DNA from: CAVZCK01 sp963798805
GTDB lineage: Bacteria > Pseudomonadota > Alphaproteobacteria > Rhizobiales > Rhodomicrobiaceae
DNA length: 64,000 nucleotides
Direction of reading: 5' to 3'
Assembly (NCBI GenBank): GCA_963798805.1
Contig: CAWCVC010000015.1
Location: 62,001 to 126,000, forward strand
Part shown: positions 24,164 to 33,177 of the stretch, piece by piece
Layout: each line of letters opens with the position of its first letter
Numbering within the stretch: position 1 is the stretch's first letter
The notes under the pieces: model-generated
Told to the model about the DNA's origin: nothing
The model's input: only the letters and a program-made list of their open reading frames with translations
Databases searched by the model: none
Translations under genes and position numbers: made by a program

Positions 24164-24805
24164 ATGGCGGTTATCTTCTGCTATATCATTGCTTACGTTC
24201 AGATTTTGAGCGCCGGGTTCAATCTGTGGGGCATCGATCCGCGGGTCCTCGTCAACCTGCCCTTCGGCCGGAACACGGTCCTCATCGGCCTGTTCCTGCT
24301 GGTGCAGATCCTCGGTCTCGCCGGCGCGATCCTGATGCTCCAGAAGATACGCCTCGGCTTCGTCCTGTCGATCGCCCATCACATTCTGCTCCTCCCAGCA
24401 TTGGTGATCACAAGCTTGGGGCTCGTTATGCTGATGGATGACCGCATCAACGTCACGCTGCTCTATCTGAGCAAGCCGAGCGGCTCGGACGTCTCCTTCT
24501 ATTGGTCGCTCGGCTGGGGCACGGTTTTCAAGCAGGTCACGCACGATGTCCCGCGCGGCTCGACCTATATCGGCATCAACCTGTTCGCCCTCGCCTGTGC
24601 CGCCGTGGTGTGGAGGGTGATGAGGGAGATGGACGCCCTGCAGGCTGAGTACGAGATGGAGATGCGCCGGCGCCAACGGCAGGCGGCAAGACCCCGTCTC
24701 CCGCCGCCGAAGCGCACGCCGCAGCAGCATCCGCAAGAGCAGCGCATGCGTCCTCCGCAGCAGGGGGTGCGGCAGCGACCTCGCGTGCCGCCCCGGGGGT
24801 ATTGA
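24164..24805 (+). CDS. Membrane protein inside the GTA cluster, 213 aa
   Basis: The protein starts MAVIFCYIIAYVQILSAGFN and has four hydrophobic segments, then a cytoplasmic tail rich in Arg, Gln and Pro (RRRQRQAARPRLPPPKRTPQ). GGGAG precedes ATG 24164; an in-frame ATG at 24128 also exists. It is not part of the standard RcGTA set and I do not recognise it. Its GC-rich codon use matches the cluster, unlike the next gene. Confidence 0.6.
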   Translation: MAVIFCYIIAYVQILSAGFNLWGIDPRVLVNLPFGRNTVLIGLFLLVQILGLAGAILMLQKIRLGFVLSIAHHILLLPALVITSLGLVMLMDDRINVTLLYLSKPSGSDVSFYWSLGWGTVFKQVTHDVPRGSTYIGINLFALACAAVVWRVMREMDALQAEYEMEMRRRQRQAARPRLPPPKRTPQQHPQEQRMRPPQQGVRQRPRVPPRGY

Positions 24806-24982
24806 TGCGGGGAAAGTCGGCCAAACGGGAATGGGCCCGTTCGGTATCCACCAAACGTCTAGGAACCCTCTAATCTGCCTGGCATAAATCGATATAACAT
24901 ATTGATTTATCTGAGCATTTTGAATGCCTCTTTTTATGAAACGTCTAAGAGCAGACATTTAGCATCTAAAATTGATGTGCTT

Positions 24983-26701
24983 TTAGACGTTCACATCGGA
25001 GACCAAATTCCAGACAGCCCCACGGCCGTTGCGATCGGGCGAAATAAGATTCTCTCTTTTCATTTCTGACAGCAGATTCTTCACGCGATCGCTTTTTTGT
25101 TTTTTGGTCAATGCCGCAGGAAGGAGCGGGGCGATCAGATCCTCCAAGGTATCACGCTTGGCCCCTCCCGATTGTTGAATTTGAGCAAGCACGAACTGCT
25201 TCATTTGCGCCTTATTCATGCCCTTGGCACGCTTGTAATCGGCTTCGGTATCAGTGGCAGCAGCTATTGCAGCCGAAACATGGAAATTAGGCTTGCGCCC
25301 TTCAATCAATCCTTCTTTGCGCAATCGTGCAGCTGCCGCATCCGTGATTGGCAGCTTCTTCTGCACGCGATCGAGCAGGATCACTGTGTCCAAATCCAAA
25401 GCGTCGCCTCGCTCTAGAAGTAACTGGGTGTAATTTTCATCAATGGGGCGTCCAAGCACCTCCAACCTGGTATCCTTTGAGGTAGACCCTTTATACGCGG
25501 GGAGCGGCAGGTAGCGTTTGCGTTGTGACTTGGTCATGTCATGAATGCCGTGCCCCATGGTATCGATCATATTGACCTTCACCATCGCATTTGCGAGCCA
25601 CTGATTCCTGTAGCGTCTTGGCGTCTTTTTTCCGGCTAGATAGTCGTCTGGTGTTCCGTCGAAAAAGCATCCTGCATTCTCGAAAATTAGTCTATCTGGG
25701 GTTTCGGTGACCAACACTCGCTCGCATCGTTCGTAGTCTTGGTGAGCGAGGCAATTGTGAAGGCCCTCTAAAATCGTTCTGGTATCATAAGTTGGAATCT
25801 CGACGCCCAGAAGCTGATTATTCGGGAAGAGCTTATAAGTCACATTCCGAATTCTCCTTAAAAGCGCCGTCGTCGAAAGAATGAACGGCGGGCCAAAGTG
25901 CTCATAGGCCTCTGTTCCCTCAAGCCTCCAAGTAATCTGCGCCGGATGCGGGGAAAGGAAATGCACAGAGTCGCTCCGGCCCACCAACAGGAGTGCTGTT
26001 CGCGTAATCTGACCTTGTGTTGTCAGACCCGCCTTGTCCAAGAACGTCGGCACATCCCAATTGGGTATTTGGGTGACCCACGGAGCATTTGTGTTCTTTT
26101 GGGTGAACTTTTCTCGCGCTAGGCGAATGGCATCTTCATCGAGGTTTTGGATGGTGGCGTTTGCGTCGATAATAGCTGACCAGTCTGCACCAGCAAGCGG
26201 CTCCGACAGTATTGCCTCAAGTCGCTCTTGACGCATTGCCACAAGACTTTCATCCAGCCGCTGCCACGCCTTATCGTGAGCATATACCGGGCGACGCGGG
26301 AGATGCTGCGGAATGTGAATAACCCAAACTGTTTTCTTTGTATCGCTTGTGGTGAACTCTTCAATTTTCAGATTTTCAGTATCGAGATTGATCACACGAC
26401 CCGCGAGGCGTTCACGAGCATTGCTCGTCGTGTAATCACCAAACTCCTCAATGCCGACTACATCCAGAGTTTTATCTTTAACTCCTAAGACGAGATGACC
26501 GCCACCCATGTTGGCAATGGCAGAGATGTAGCTTAGGACATCTTCTCCTTTGCGGCTACTCCAAGCGTTTTTCAAATTCTTGAATTCCTTCCATTCGCAA
26601 GCATCATCTTCCTTGGGATAAATTGTCCGCAGGTATTCTTTTAATTGCTTCTCGTCCACGCCAGCACCCGACCAAATCATAAGCGTGGCAAAATATGCCA
26701 T
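24983..26701 (-). CDS. AlbA_2 / HATPase_c_4-type ATP-binding protein, antisense in the GTA cluster
   Basis: The roughly 572-residue protein has an N-terminal Schlafen AlbA_2-like domain (ACEWKEFKNLKNAWSSRKGE, then ISAIANMGGGHLVLGVKDK), a middle divergent ATPase region with the EGLHNCLAHQDYERCERV segment and TMGHGIHDM, and a C-terminal winged-helix-like part. Such proteins are annotated as regulators and some belong to defence loci; the role here is unknown. It is AT-richer than all surrounding genes and lies antisense between terminase and portal. ATG 26701 is the assumed start; 26680 and 26725 are alternatives. The 177 nt after its stop contain an AACGTCTAA/TTAGACGTT inverted repeat that includes the stop codon. 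Confidence 0.78.
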   Translation of the reverse strand: MAYFATLMIWSGAGVDEKQLKEYLRTIYPKEDDACEWKEFKNLKNAWSSRKGEDVLSYISAIANMGGGHLVLGVKDKTLDVVGIEEFGDYTTSNARERLAGRVINLDTENLKIEEFTTSDTKKTVWVIHIPQHLPRRPVYAHDKAWQRLDESLVAMRQERLEAILSEPLAGADWSAIIDANATIQNLDEDAIRLAREKFTQKNTNAPWVTQIPNWDVPTFLDKAGLTTQGQITRTALLLVGRSDSVHFLSPHPAQITWRLEGTEAYEHFGPPFILSTTALLRRIRNVTYKLFPNNQLLGVEIPTYDTRTILEGLHNCLAHQDYERCERVLVTETPDRLIFENAGCFFDGTPDDYLAGKKTPRRYRNQWLANAMVKVNMIDTMGHGIHDMTKSQRKRYLPLPAYKGSTSKDTRLEVLGRPIDENYTQLLLERGDALDLDTVILLDRVQKKLPITDAAAARLRKEGLIEGRKPNFHVSAAIAAATDTEADYKRAKGMNKAQMKQFVLAQIQQSGGAKRDTLEDLIAPLLPAALTKKQKSDRVKNLLSEMKRENLISPDRNGRGAVWNLVSDVNV

Positions 26702-26740
26702 AGTCAATTCGATCGAGCGAGACACCCGAAAGCTTTCTTA

Positions 26741-27946
26741 ATGATGTCGTTCCGCACCCTTGCGGCCGCGCTGCTGCGCGCGCCGTCCCAACAGCCTGCT
26801 TCGGCCCCCACCACCAAGTCCTCCGCCACCGGCCCGCTCATCGCGCTGCACCATACTGGCCAGCCGGTCTGGTCGCCGCGCGACTATGCCGCCTTCGCCC
26901 GCGAAGGCTATGCGCGCAATCCGATCGTTCATCGCTCAGTGCGGATGATCGCGGAGGCCGCCAGCGCGGTGCCGCTGCATCTGTTCGAGGGCCAGACAGA
27001 GATCACCGAACATCCGCTGCTCGACCTGCTCGCCCGGCCCAATGCCGCCGCCTGCGGCCCGGACCTCCTGGAGGACTGGTACGGCTATCTACTGATCGCC
27101 GGGAACAGCTATATGGAGGCGGTCAGCGTCGGCGGGCGGGTGCGCGAGCTGCATGTGCTCAGGCCCGACCGGATGAAGATCGTGCCCGGCACGGACGGCT
27201 GGCCGGAGGCTTACGAGTACACCGCCAATGGCGCGAGCGTCCGCTTCCGCCAGTCGCCCGAGGACGGCGTGCGGCCGATCCTGCACATGGCGCTATTCAA
27301 TCCGTCCAACGATTATTACGGCATGAGCCCGATCGAGGCGGCCAGTAGCGCCATCGATCTGCACAATGCGGCCTCGGGCTGGAACAAGGCGCTGCTCGAC
27401 AATGCGGCGCGGCCCTCGGGCGCGCTCGTCTATACCGCCGCCGAAGGGCATCTGACCGAGGAGCAGTTCGCGCGGCTGAAGGCGGAGCTGGAGACGAATT
27501 ATCAGGGCGCAATGAATGCCGGCCGGCCGCTGCTGCTCGAAGGCGGCCTCGACTGGCGCGCCATGTCGCTGACGCCGAAGGATATGGATTTCATGGAGGC
27601 CAAGCACGCAGCGGCGCGCGAGATCGCGCTGGCGCTCGGCGTGCCGCCGATGCTGCTCGGCATCCCCGGCGACAATACCTACTCGAATTTCCAAGAGGCG
27701 AACCGCGTGTTCTGGCGCGGAACGGTGCTCGGCTTCGTGAGCCGCACGCTGAAGGCGCTGTCGGCCTGGCTCGGGCCCTCATTCGGCGAGGGGCTGGAGC
27801 TCAAGCCCGCGCTCGACAAGGTCGAGGCGCTGGCGGGCGAGCGCGCGGCGCTGTGGGACCGCGTGCAGCGCGCCGACTTCCTCACCGTCGACGAGAAGCG
27901 CGCGGCGGTCGGTTACGGACCGCTCGGCGCGGACGCGGGCGCTTAG
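26741..27946 (+). CDS. GTA portal protein (HK97 family)
   Basis: The 401-residue protein forms the dodecameric DNA entry ring at one capsid vertex. It shows the HK97-type portal pattern: YARNPIVHRSVRMIAEAASA, EHPLLDLLARPN, LIAGNSYMEAV, YYGMSPIEAASSAIDLHNAA, and VPPMLLGIPGDNTYSNFQEA. It corresponds to RcGTA gene 3. ATG 26741 (or the next codon) was chosen because upstream codons overlap the antisense gene and lack similarity. Confidence 0.92.
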   Translation: MMSFRTLAAALLRAPSQQPASAPTTKSSATGPLIALHHTGQPVWSPRDYAAFAREGYARNPIVHRSVRMIAEAASAVPLHLFEGQTEITEHPLLDLLARPNAAACGPDLLEDWYGYLLIAGNSYMEAVSVGGRVRELHVLRPDRMKIVPGTDGWPEAYEYTANGASVRFRQSPEDGVRPILHMALFNPSNDYYGMSPIEAASSAIDLHNAASGWNKALLDNAARPSGALVYTAAEGHLTEEQFARLKAELETNYQGAMNAGRPLLLEGGLDWRAMSLTPKDMDFMEAKHAAAREIALALGVPPMLLGIPGDNTYSNFQEANRVFWRGTVLGFVSRTLKALSAWLGPSFGEGLELKPALDKVEALAGERAALWDRVQRADFLTVDEKRAAVGYGPLGADAGA

Positions 27947-28169
27947 GCTGCCCCGCCTGCGCGCTGCATAAGCGGAAAGTGTTTCGGAATCGCTGAGACC
28001 GGGAGGGGCGATGCCCGCGACTTCAGTTTACGCGCCTCAAGGTCGAATACGCATCTTTCGCGCAGAGGCACGGCGCAAAGGAAGGACCTGTTTCCAGCCG
28101 GAATGGGAGCCGGTTTTCTGCCCGCAGACGCAGACGCAGGCGCGCGGAGAGCCGCGGTGCTTGCGGGCG

Positions 28170-28427
28170 ATGGACATCGAAAGAGGCTGGCGCATTCCCC
28201 GGCGCTATCGTCGGCTTGTGGCATCGACGGCGCTGACGCTGGCCTCGACCGCGATCGTGTCGTTCGGCGTGACCGTCAAAAATGTCGGGTTGACGCTCGA
28301 TACCGGTCTCATCTGGCTGGCGGCGTGGCCGGTCTCGGCGATGATTGCCGTGCCCCTTCGCCTGATGCTGACGCCGCTGATCGACAAATGCATCAGCCCG
28401 CTGATCGAGCCGCCGTTGCCGCAATAG
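28170..28427 (+). CDS. DUF2798-like two-helix membrane protein, 85 aa
   Basis: The product starts MDIERGWRIPRRYRRLVAST, has a first helix (TALTLASTAIVSFGVTV) and a second (GLIWLAAWPVSAMIAVPLRL), then LMLTPLIDK, matching the DUF2798 pattern. Its place between portal and protease corresponds to the small RcGTA gene 3.5 position. An in-frame ATG at 28011 would add an unconserved basic leader. Confidence 0.65.
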   Translation: MDIERGWRIPRRYRRLVASTALTLASTAIVSFGVTVKNVGLTLDTGLIWLAAWPVSAMIAVPLRLMLTPLIDKCISPLIEPPLPQ

Positions 28428-28489
28428 CGGTTTCGGCCAGGATGCGCCCCCGATTTGGCGGCGCCCCTCCTTTCAAAGGTAATCTGTTG

Positions 28490-29119
28490 ATGACACTGGC
28501 GGGTTCTACGGCGCCGGTCCGCGCGCGGCCGCCTTCCGGCCGGCTCAGCGAGATCGCGCCGGGCAGTTTCGAAGGCTATGCGAGCCTGTTCGGCGCGGAG
28601 GATCAGGGCGGCGACATCGTCATGCCCGGCGCCTTCCGGACCTCGCTCGCCCGGCGCGGCATGGCCGAGATCCGCATGCTGTTCCAGCACGACCCGGCCC
28701 AGCCGATCGGCACCTGGCAGGTCATTCGCGAGGATGCGCGCGGCCTTTATGTGCGCGGCCATGTCGTCGAGGAGGTGGTGCGCGCCCGCGAGATTCTGGC
28801 GCTGATGCGGCAGGGCGCGCTCGACGGCCTCTCGATCGGCTTCCGCACCCGCAAGGCGATCCGCGATGCCCGGACCGGACGGCGGCGCCTCTACGAAATC
28901 GACCTCTGGGAAATTTCTGTCGTCACCTTCCCCATGCTGCCGGGCGCGCGCGTCAGCGCCGTCAAGGCGGCCACCCCCGCCCGGCAGAACGCGCTCGCCT
29001 CCGGCTCATGCGCGTCGATGCTTCGCGGCTCCTCCGGCTTCAGCCAGCCCGCGCTCTCCCCGGCGCGGCGCGAAGCAACGCCGGGCGGGGGTCTTTCCAT
29101 CGGCTCGCCGCCGCGTTGA
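28490..29119 (+). CDS. GTA prohead protease (HK97 family)
   Basis: The 209-residue protease matures the procapsid. It starts MTLAGSTAPVRARPPSG and shows the S78-type core: GYASLFGAEDQGGDIVMPGA, EIRMLFQHDPAQPIGTW with the catalytic histidine, and GLSIGFRTRKA with the catalytic serine, then LWEISVVTFPMLPGARV. AAAGGTAA precedes the ATG. It corresponds to RcGTA gene 4 and directly precedes the capsid gene. Confidence 0.9.
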   Translation: MTLAGSTAPVRARPPSGRLSEIAPGSFEGYASLFGAEDQGGDIVMPGAFRTSLARRGMAEIRMLFQHDPAQPIGTWQVIREDARGLYVRGHVVEEVVRAREILALMRQGALDGLSIGFRTRKAIRDARTGRRRLYEIDLWEISVVTFPMLPGARVSAVKAATPARQNALASGSCASMLRGSSGFSQPALSPARREATPGGGLSIGSPPR

Positions 29120-29158
29120 GCCGCCGAGACGAACGATTCATCAACCGAAGAGGATGAA

Positions 29159-30421
29159 ATGACCGAATACACCGCTCCTGCCGAGTGGGAGAACAAGGCC
29201 GTGCGGCCGCAGGCGTCCGAGATCGGCGACACCCATGACGACTTCCTGCGCGCCTTCGAGGCCTTCAAGGAGACCAACGACCAGCGGCTCGGCGAAATCG
29301 AGCGGCGCATGTCCGCCGATGTGGTCACGACCGAGAAGCTCGATCGCATCAACCGCGCGCTCGACGATTACAAGTCGACCGTCGACCAGCTCGTGCTGAA
29401 GGCATCGCGCCCGCAGCGCGGCGGCAGCTTTCCCCGCACCGGCGCGGCGAGCGAGCACAAGGGCGCCTTCGACAGCTATATGCGCCACGGCGAGACGCAG
29501 AATCTGCGCCGGCTGGAGGAGAAGGCGCTCTCCGTCGGCAGCGATGCCGATGGCGGCTATCTGGTGCCCGAGGAGGTCGAGGCCGGCGTGATGCGCGCCC
29601 TGCGCGAGACCTCGCCGATCCGCGCCATTTCCGGCGTGCGCCAAGTCTCCGCCAACACCTATAAGAAGCCCTTCGCCATCACCGGCGCGGCGACCGGCTG
29701 GGTCGCCGAGACCGGGACGCGGGCGCAGACGAGCACGCCGACGCTGGCCGAGCTCGCCTTCCCGACCATGGAGCTTTACGCCATGCCGGCGGCAACGCAG
29801 ACGCTGCTCGACGACTCCGCCGTCAACATCGACGAGTGGGTGGCCGAAGAGGTGCGCATCGCCTTCGCCGAGCAGGAGAACACTGCGTTCGTCACCGGCG
29901 ACGGCTCGAACAAGCCGAAGGGCTTTCTCAGCTATACGACGATCGACGAGGCGAGCTGGGCCTGGGACAAGATCGGCTATCTGACGACCGGTGTCTCCGG
30001 CGGCTTCGCGGCCAGCGACCCGGCGGACAAGCTGATCGACCTGGTCTACACGCTGAAGTCCGCCTACCGGACGAATGCTCATTGGGTGATGAGCCGCTCG
30101 ACGCAAGGCGAGATCCGCAAGATCAAGGACGGCGAGGGCAATTACATCTGGCGTCCGAGCGACCAGGCCGGCCAGGGTGCCACGCTGATGGCGTTTCCGA
30201 TCGCCGAGACCGAGGACATGCCGGAGATCGCCGCCGACAGCTTCTCGATCGCCTTCGGCGATTTCGGCCGCGGCTATCTGGTCGTCGACCGCCTCGGCAT
30301 CCGCATTCTGCGCGACCCGTTCTCCGCCAAGCCCTATATCCTCTTCTACACGACCAAGCGGGTCGGCGGCGGTGTGCAGGATTTCAACGCCATCAAGCTG
30401 TTGAAATTCGGCACCGCGTAG
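29159..30421 (+). CDS. GTA major capsid protein (HK97 fold)
   Basis: The 420-residue shell protein has an N-terminal coiled delta region (DFLRAFEAFKETNDQRLGEI) probably removed by the protease, then the HK97 body: GGYLVPEEVEAGVMRALRET, SPIRAISGVRQVSANTYKKP, ELYAMPAATQTLLDDSAVNI, EQENTAFVTGDGSNKPKGFL and FGDFGRGYLVVDRLGIRILR. It corresponds to RcGTA gene 5. An AGAGGATGAA leader precedes the ATG. Confidence 0.94.
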   Translation: MTEYTAPAEWENKAVRPQASEIGDTHDDFLRAFEAFKETNDQRLGEIERRMSADVVTTEKLDRINRALDDYKSTVDQLVLKASRPQRGGSFPRTGAASEHKGAFDSYMRHGETQNLRRLEEKALSVGSDADGGYLVPEEVEAGVMRALRETSPIRAISGVRQVSANTYKKPFAITGAATGWVAETGTRAQTSTPTLAELAFPTMELYAMPAATQTLLDDSAVNIDEWVAEEVRIAFAEQENTAFVTGDGSNKPKGFLSYTTIDEASWAWDKIGYLTTGVSGGFAASDPADKLIDLVYTLKSAYRTNAHWVMSRSTQGEIRKIKDGEGNYIWRPSDQAGQGATLMAFPIAETEDMPEIAADSFSIAFGDFGRGYLVVDRLGIRILRDPFSAKPYILFYTTKRVGGGVQDFNAIKLLKFGTA

Positions 30422-30897
30422 GCAGGGCGGGGCCGGCGCCGGACAGACGCTTTGCCGCCCCCGTAATCCTCCTTATGCAGATCGGCAACATCGGCCACAT
30501 TTCTGCTGGAATTGCTTGAGCGCGAATCGAAATGCCTCGCATACAATTTTGATCGTCAGACCCGGAGGCGATGGAAACATTCCATCCTATCCTCTTGATT
30601 GGTCAACCATAACTTGACGGTTACGCTGTGGACGTCGGTTCGGGCGGCCATTCCGGCCCGGCTCAATGCTCTCCTTGATACGCAAATGTCCGATGCTAGG
30701 CTGAGAGCGGCTTTTTTGCTTTCGGTAGTCGTGCCGCATGCCGGCAAACAACAATATGCGACAAGCATAAGCGCTGCCCCCCAGCGCAATGGCCCGTCAA
30801 GGGCCGAGGCCGCGATGCCCTCCCCCGTCGCGGCCTCTTTCGTCTCATGGCTCGTATGAGTGCGTACCCCGGCACAACCGACTTTGTAAGGCCTCCG
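30422..30897. other. Gap between capsid and connector genes
   Basis: This 476-nt stretch interrupts the otherwise compact structural cluster. It contains the hairpin at 30806-30837. No ORF in it has convincing coding character. Confidence 0.5.
30806..30837 (+). terminator. Hairpin downstream of the capsid gene
   Basis: GAGGCCGCGA at 30806-30815 pairs perfectly with TCGCGGCCTC at 30828-30837 around a 12-nt loop, followed by TTTCGTC. It could attenuate transcription between head and tail genes, adjusting capsid excess. Confidence 0.5.
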
Positions 30898-31476
30898 ATG
30901 CCCCTCATCCTGACGTCCGGCCCTTCGGCCGAGCCGATCTCGCTCGATGAAGCAAAGCTTCACTGCCGCGTCGACGGCGACACCGAGGACATGCTGATCG
31001 CCAGCCTCATTCTGGCGGCGCGGCTCCATATCGAGCATTGTCTCGACCTTGCGCTGATCAGCCAGAGCTGGTCGCTCTATCTGGACCAGTGGCCGGATAA
31101 GCCGTTCGTCGAGCTGCCGCTCAGTCCTCTGATCAGCGTCGATGCAGTGCGGCTCTACAGCCCGACGAACACCTCCGTGACGCTCGACCCCGATCTGTTC
31201 CTGGTCGATACGGCGTCGCGTCGTCCGCGTCTGGCGCGGCAGGACGGACAGGCCTGGCCGCTTCCAGGCCGCAGCATCAACGGCATCGAGATCGCCTTTA
31301 CCGCCGGCTACGGAACGGCGGCCGATGACGTGCCGATGCCGGTGCGCCAGGCGCTCAAAATGCTGGTCGCGCATTGGTATGAGGCGCGCGAGCCGGTGCT
31401 GTTCGGCGAGACGGCCGACCCGGTCCCGGCGAGCGTCGCCAGCCTCATAGCCCCCTATCGGAGCGCCAAGCTGTGA
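30898..31476 (+). CDS. GTA head-tail connector protein (gp6-like)
   Basis: The 192-residue adaptor starts MPLILTSGPSAEPISLDEAK and continues KLHCRVDGDTEDMLIASLIL, the typical gp6-like connector N-terminus, with LPLSPLISVDAVRLYSP and ALKMLVAHWYEAREPV near the end. TAAGG lies before ATG 30898; ATG 30847 is in frame but less typical. It corresponds to the RcGTA gene 6 position. Its GTGA overlap with the next gene implies coupled translation. Confidence 0.87.
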   Translation: MPLILTSGPSAEPISLDEAKLHCRVDGDTEDMLIASLILAARLHIEHCLDLALISQSWSLYLDQWPDKPFVELPLSPLISVDAVRLYSPTNTSVTLDPDLFLVDTASRRPRLARQDGQAWPLPGRSINGIEIAFTAGYGTAADDVPMPVRQALKMLVAHWYEAREPVLFGETADPVPASVASLIAPYRSAKL

Positions 31477-31799
31477 GCCCGCGGATCGGAAAGCTGCGTC
31501 AGCGCCTGACCATAGAGCAGGAGACGCGGACGGATGACGGCGGCGGTGGCGCAACGATCGTCTGGGACGAGGTCGCCGAGGTCTGGGGCGTGGTCGAGGC
31601 CGTCACAGGCAAGGAGACTATCGCAGCCGACCGGGTCACCGGCAATGCGGATTATCGCATCACCATCCGCAGCCGGACGGATCTGAGCCCGGCCATGCGC
31701 TTCCGGCACGGATCGGATGCGTTCCACATCCTCTCGCTGCTGGACAAGGATGGCCGGGGCCGATTTCTGACCTGCCAATGCGAGCGGCGTGATCTATGA
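31473..31799 (+). CDS. GTA head closure protein (SPP1 gp16-like)
   Basis: The 108-residue product begins MSPRIGKLRQRLTIEQETRT and has the head-tail adaptor core VWDEVAEVWGVVEAVTGKET, followed by DYRITIRSRTDLSPAMRFRH. It starts at GTG overlapping the connector stop and ends in an ATGA overlap with the next gene. It seals the connector after packaging. Confidence 0.85.
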   Translation: MSPRIGKLRQRLTIEQETRTDDGGGGATIVWDEVAEVWGVVEAVTGKETIAADRVTGNADYRITIRSRTDLSPAMRFRHGSDAFHILSLLDKDGRGRFLTCQCERRDL

Positions 31800-32167
31800 A
31801 ATTCACAACCCGTCTGGACGGGCTGGATGCATTCGGCGCGGCGCTGTCCCGCATTGCCGATCCTGCCGTGATCGGGGACGAGGTCCAGGCCGCTGCGGAA
31901 AATGTGCGCGAGACCGCGCGCGCCAGTCTGCAGGACGCCCGCCCGCCCGACAGCCGAAGCGGCGCTCTGGCTCAATCGTTGACGGTCGACCCGGCCGGCG
32001 ATGGCATGAGCTGGACCGTCAGCACACCGCTCGATTACGGCTGGTATCTCGAATTCGGCAGTCTCGGCCGCCCGGCAACGCCCTGGCTCGAGCCGGCTCT
32101 CGATGAGGCGCGGCCCGGCATCATCAGCCGCATCGGCGAGCGGATCGCCGACGCAGGCAAGGCCTGA
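31796..32167 (+). CDS. HK97 gp10-like head-tail protein
   Basis: The 123-residue product has the gp10 family pattern VIGDEVQAAAENVRETARAS, SRSGALAQSLTV and WYLEFGSLGRPATPWLEPAL. It acts at the head-tail joint or tail completion stage. It is coupled to the upstream gene by a 4-nt overlap. Confidence 0.83.
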   Translation: MKFTTRLDGLDAFGAALSRIADPAVIGDEVQAAAENVRETARASLQDARPPDSRSGALAQSLTVDPAGDGMSWTVSTPLDYGWYLEFGSLGRPATPWLEPALDEARPGIISRIGERIADAGKA

Positions 32168-32201
32168 CCCATTTTGCAGCCCACCCGAACCGGAGATCCC
32201 C

Positions 32202-32612
32202 ATGGCCAATGCTGGATGGGATTTGCAGAAAGCCGCTTACGCCGCCCTGATCGTCAACGCGCCCCTGATTGCGCTGCTCGGCGGCGGGCGCATTTACGAT
32301 GACGTGCCGCAAGACGCCGCCTTCCCCTATATCGTCCTTGATCAGATGCGGCTGAACGACTGGAGCACCGGCACCGAGCGCGGTTCGGAGCATATTCTGA
32401 TGCTGCATGTCTGGTCGCGCTATGACGGCAAACGCGAGGCCTATGAGATCGCCGATGCGATCCGAGAGGTGCTCGACGATGCCGAACTGATGCTGGACGA
32501 CAATCGGCTGATCAACCTCTCGCATCAGTTTTCCGACCTGAAGCGAGATACAGACGGCGAGACCTATCACGGCGTCATGCGCTTCCGCGCGGTCACCGAG
32601 CCGCTGATTTGA
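32202..32612 (+). CDS. DUF3168 tail terminator-like protein
   Basis: The 136-residue product starts MANAGWDLQKAAYAALIVNA and has the DUF3168 features IYDDVPQDAAFPYIVLDQMR, HILMLHVWSRYDGKREAYEI and HGVMRFRAVTEP. In RcGTA the equivalent protein caps the tail tube next to the head. CCGGAG precedes the ATG. Confidence 0.88.
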   Translation: MANAGWDLQKAAYAALIVNAPLIALLGGGRIYDDVPQDAAFPYIVLDQMRLNDWSTGTERGSEHILMLHVWSRYDGKREAYEIADAIREVLDDAELMLDDNRLINLSHQFSDLKRDTDGETYHGVMRFRAVTEPLI

Positions 32613-32694
32613 TCCTCAGCCGCGCTCCAAAGCCCGCACTGTGTCATCCGTGGGCTTGACCGCGGACCCATTCCATTCCCTCTGGAGATAAACG

Positions 32695-33108
32695 ATGGCG
32701 GCCCAACGCGGCAAAGACCTTCTTCTGAAAGTCGACACGACCGACACCGGCAGCTTCACCACCGTCGCGGGCCTGCGCACGCGGAGCCTCGCCTTCAACG
32801 CCTCGACCGTCGATATCACCCATACCGAGTCCGTCAATGAATGGCGCGAGCTACTTGCTGGCGCGGGTGTCAAAACGGCCAAGCTCGCCGGCGCCGGCAT
32901 CTTCAAGGACGCGGCAACCGACGAGACGGTGCGCAGCTATTTCTTCGGTGGCACGATCCACAATTGGCAGGTCGTCATCCCCGATTTCGGCACCGTCGAA
33001 GGCGCGTTTCAGATCACGGCGTTGGAATATTCCGGCGGCCATGACAACGAGCTGACCTTCGACATCGCGCTGGAGTCGGCGGGCGCCCTCACCTTCACCG
33101 CCGCATAG
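32695..33108 (+). CDS. GTA major tail tube protein (TP901-1 family)
   Basis: The 137-residue product starts MAAQRGKDLLLKVDTTDTGS and contains TTVAGLRTRSLAFNASTVDI, SVNEWRELLAGAGVKTAKLA and GAFQITALEYSGGHDNELTF, the pattern of TP901-1-type tail tube subunits and of RcGTA gene 9. GGAG lies 9 nt before ATG 32695. Confidence 0.9.
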   Translation: MAAQRGKDLLLKVDTTDTGSFTTVAGLRTRSLAFNASTVDITHTESVNEWRELLAGAGVKTAKLAGAGIFKDAATDETVRSYFFGGTIHNWQVVIPDFGTVEGAFQITALEYSGGHDNELTFDIALESAGALTFTAA

Positions 33109-33177
33109 CGTGTTTGCAGGAAAAGTGTGGAGCGGTTTTCCGTTCGCAAACACGCCAAACGAAAGTTTCGGAAGCCC

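Noticed and set aside
24940..24995. Inverted repeat AACGTCTAA...TTAGACGTT as an intrinsic terminator
   Set aside because: The arms are about 30 nt apart and one includes the stop codon; it lacks the compact stem and T-run of a terminator.
30599..30859. An 86-codon ORF in the capsid-connector gap
   Set aside because: Codon pattern is poor, it spans the hairpin, and no equivalent exists in GTA clusters.
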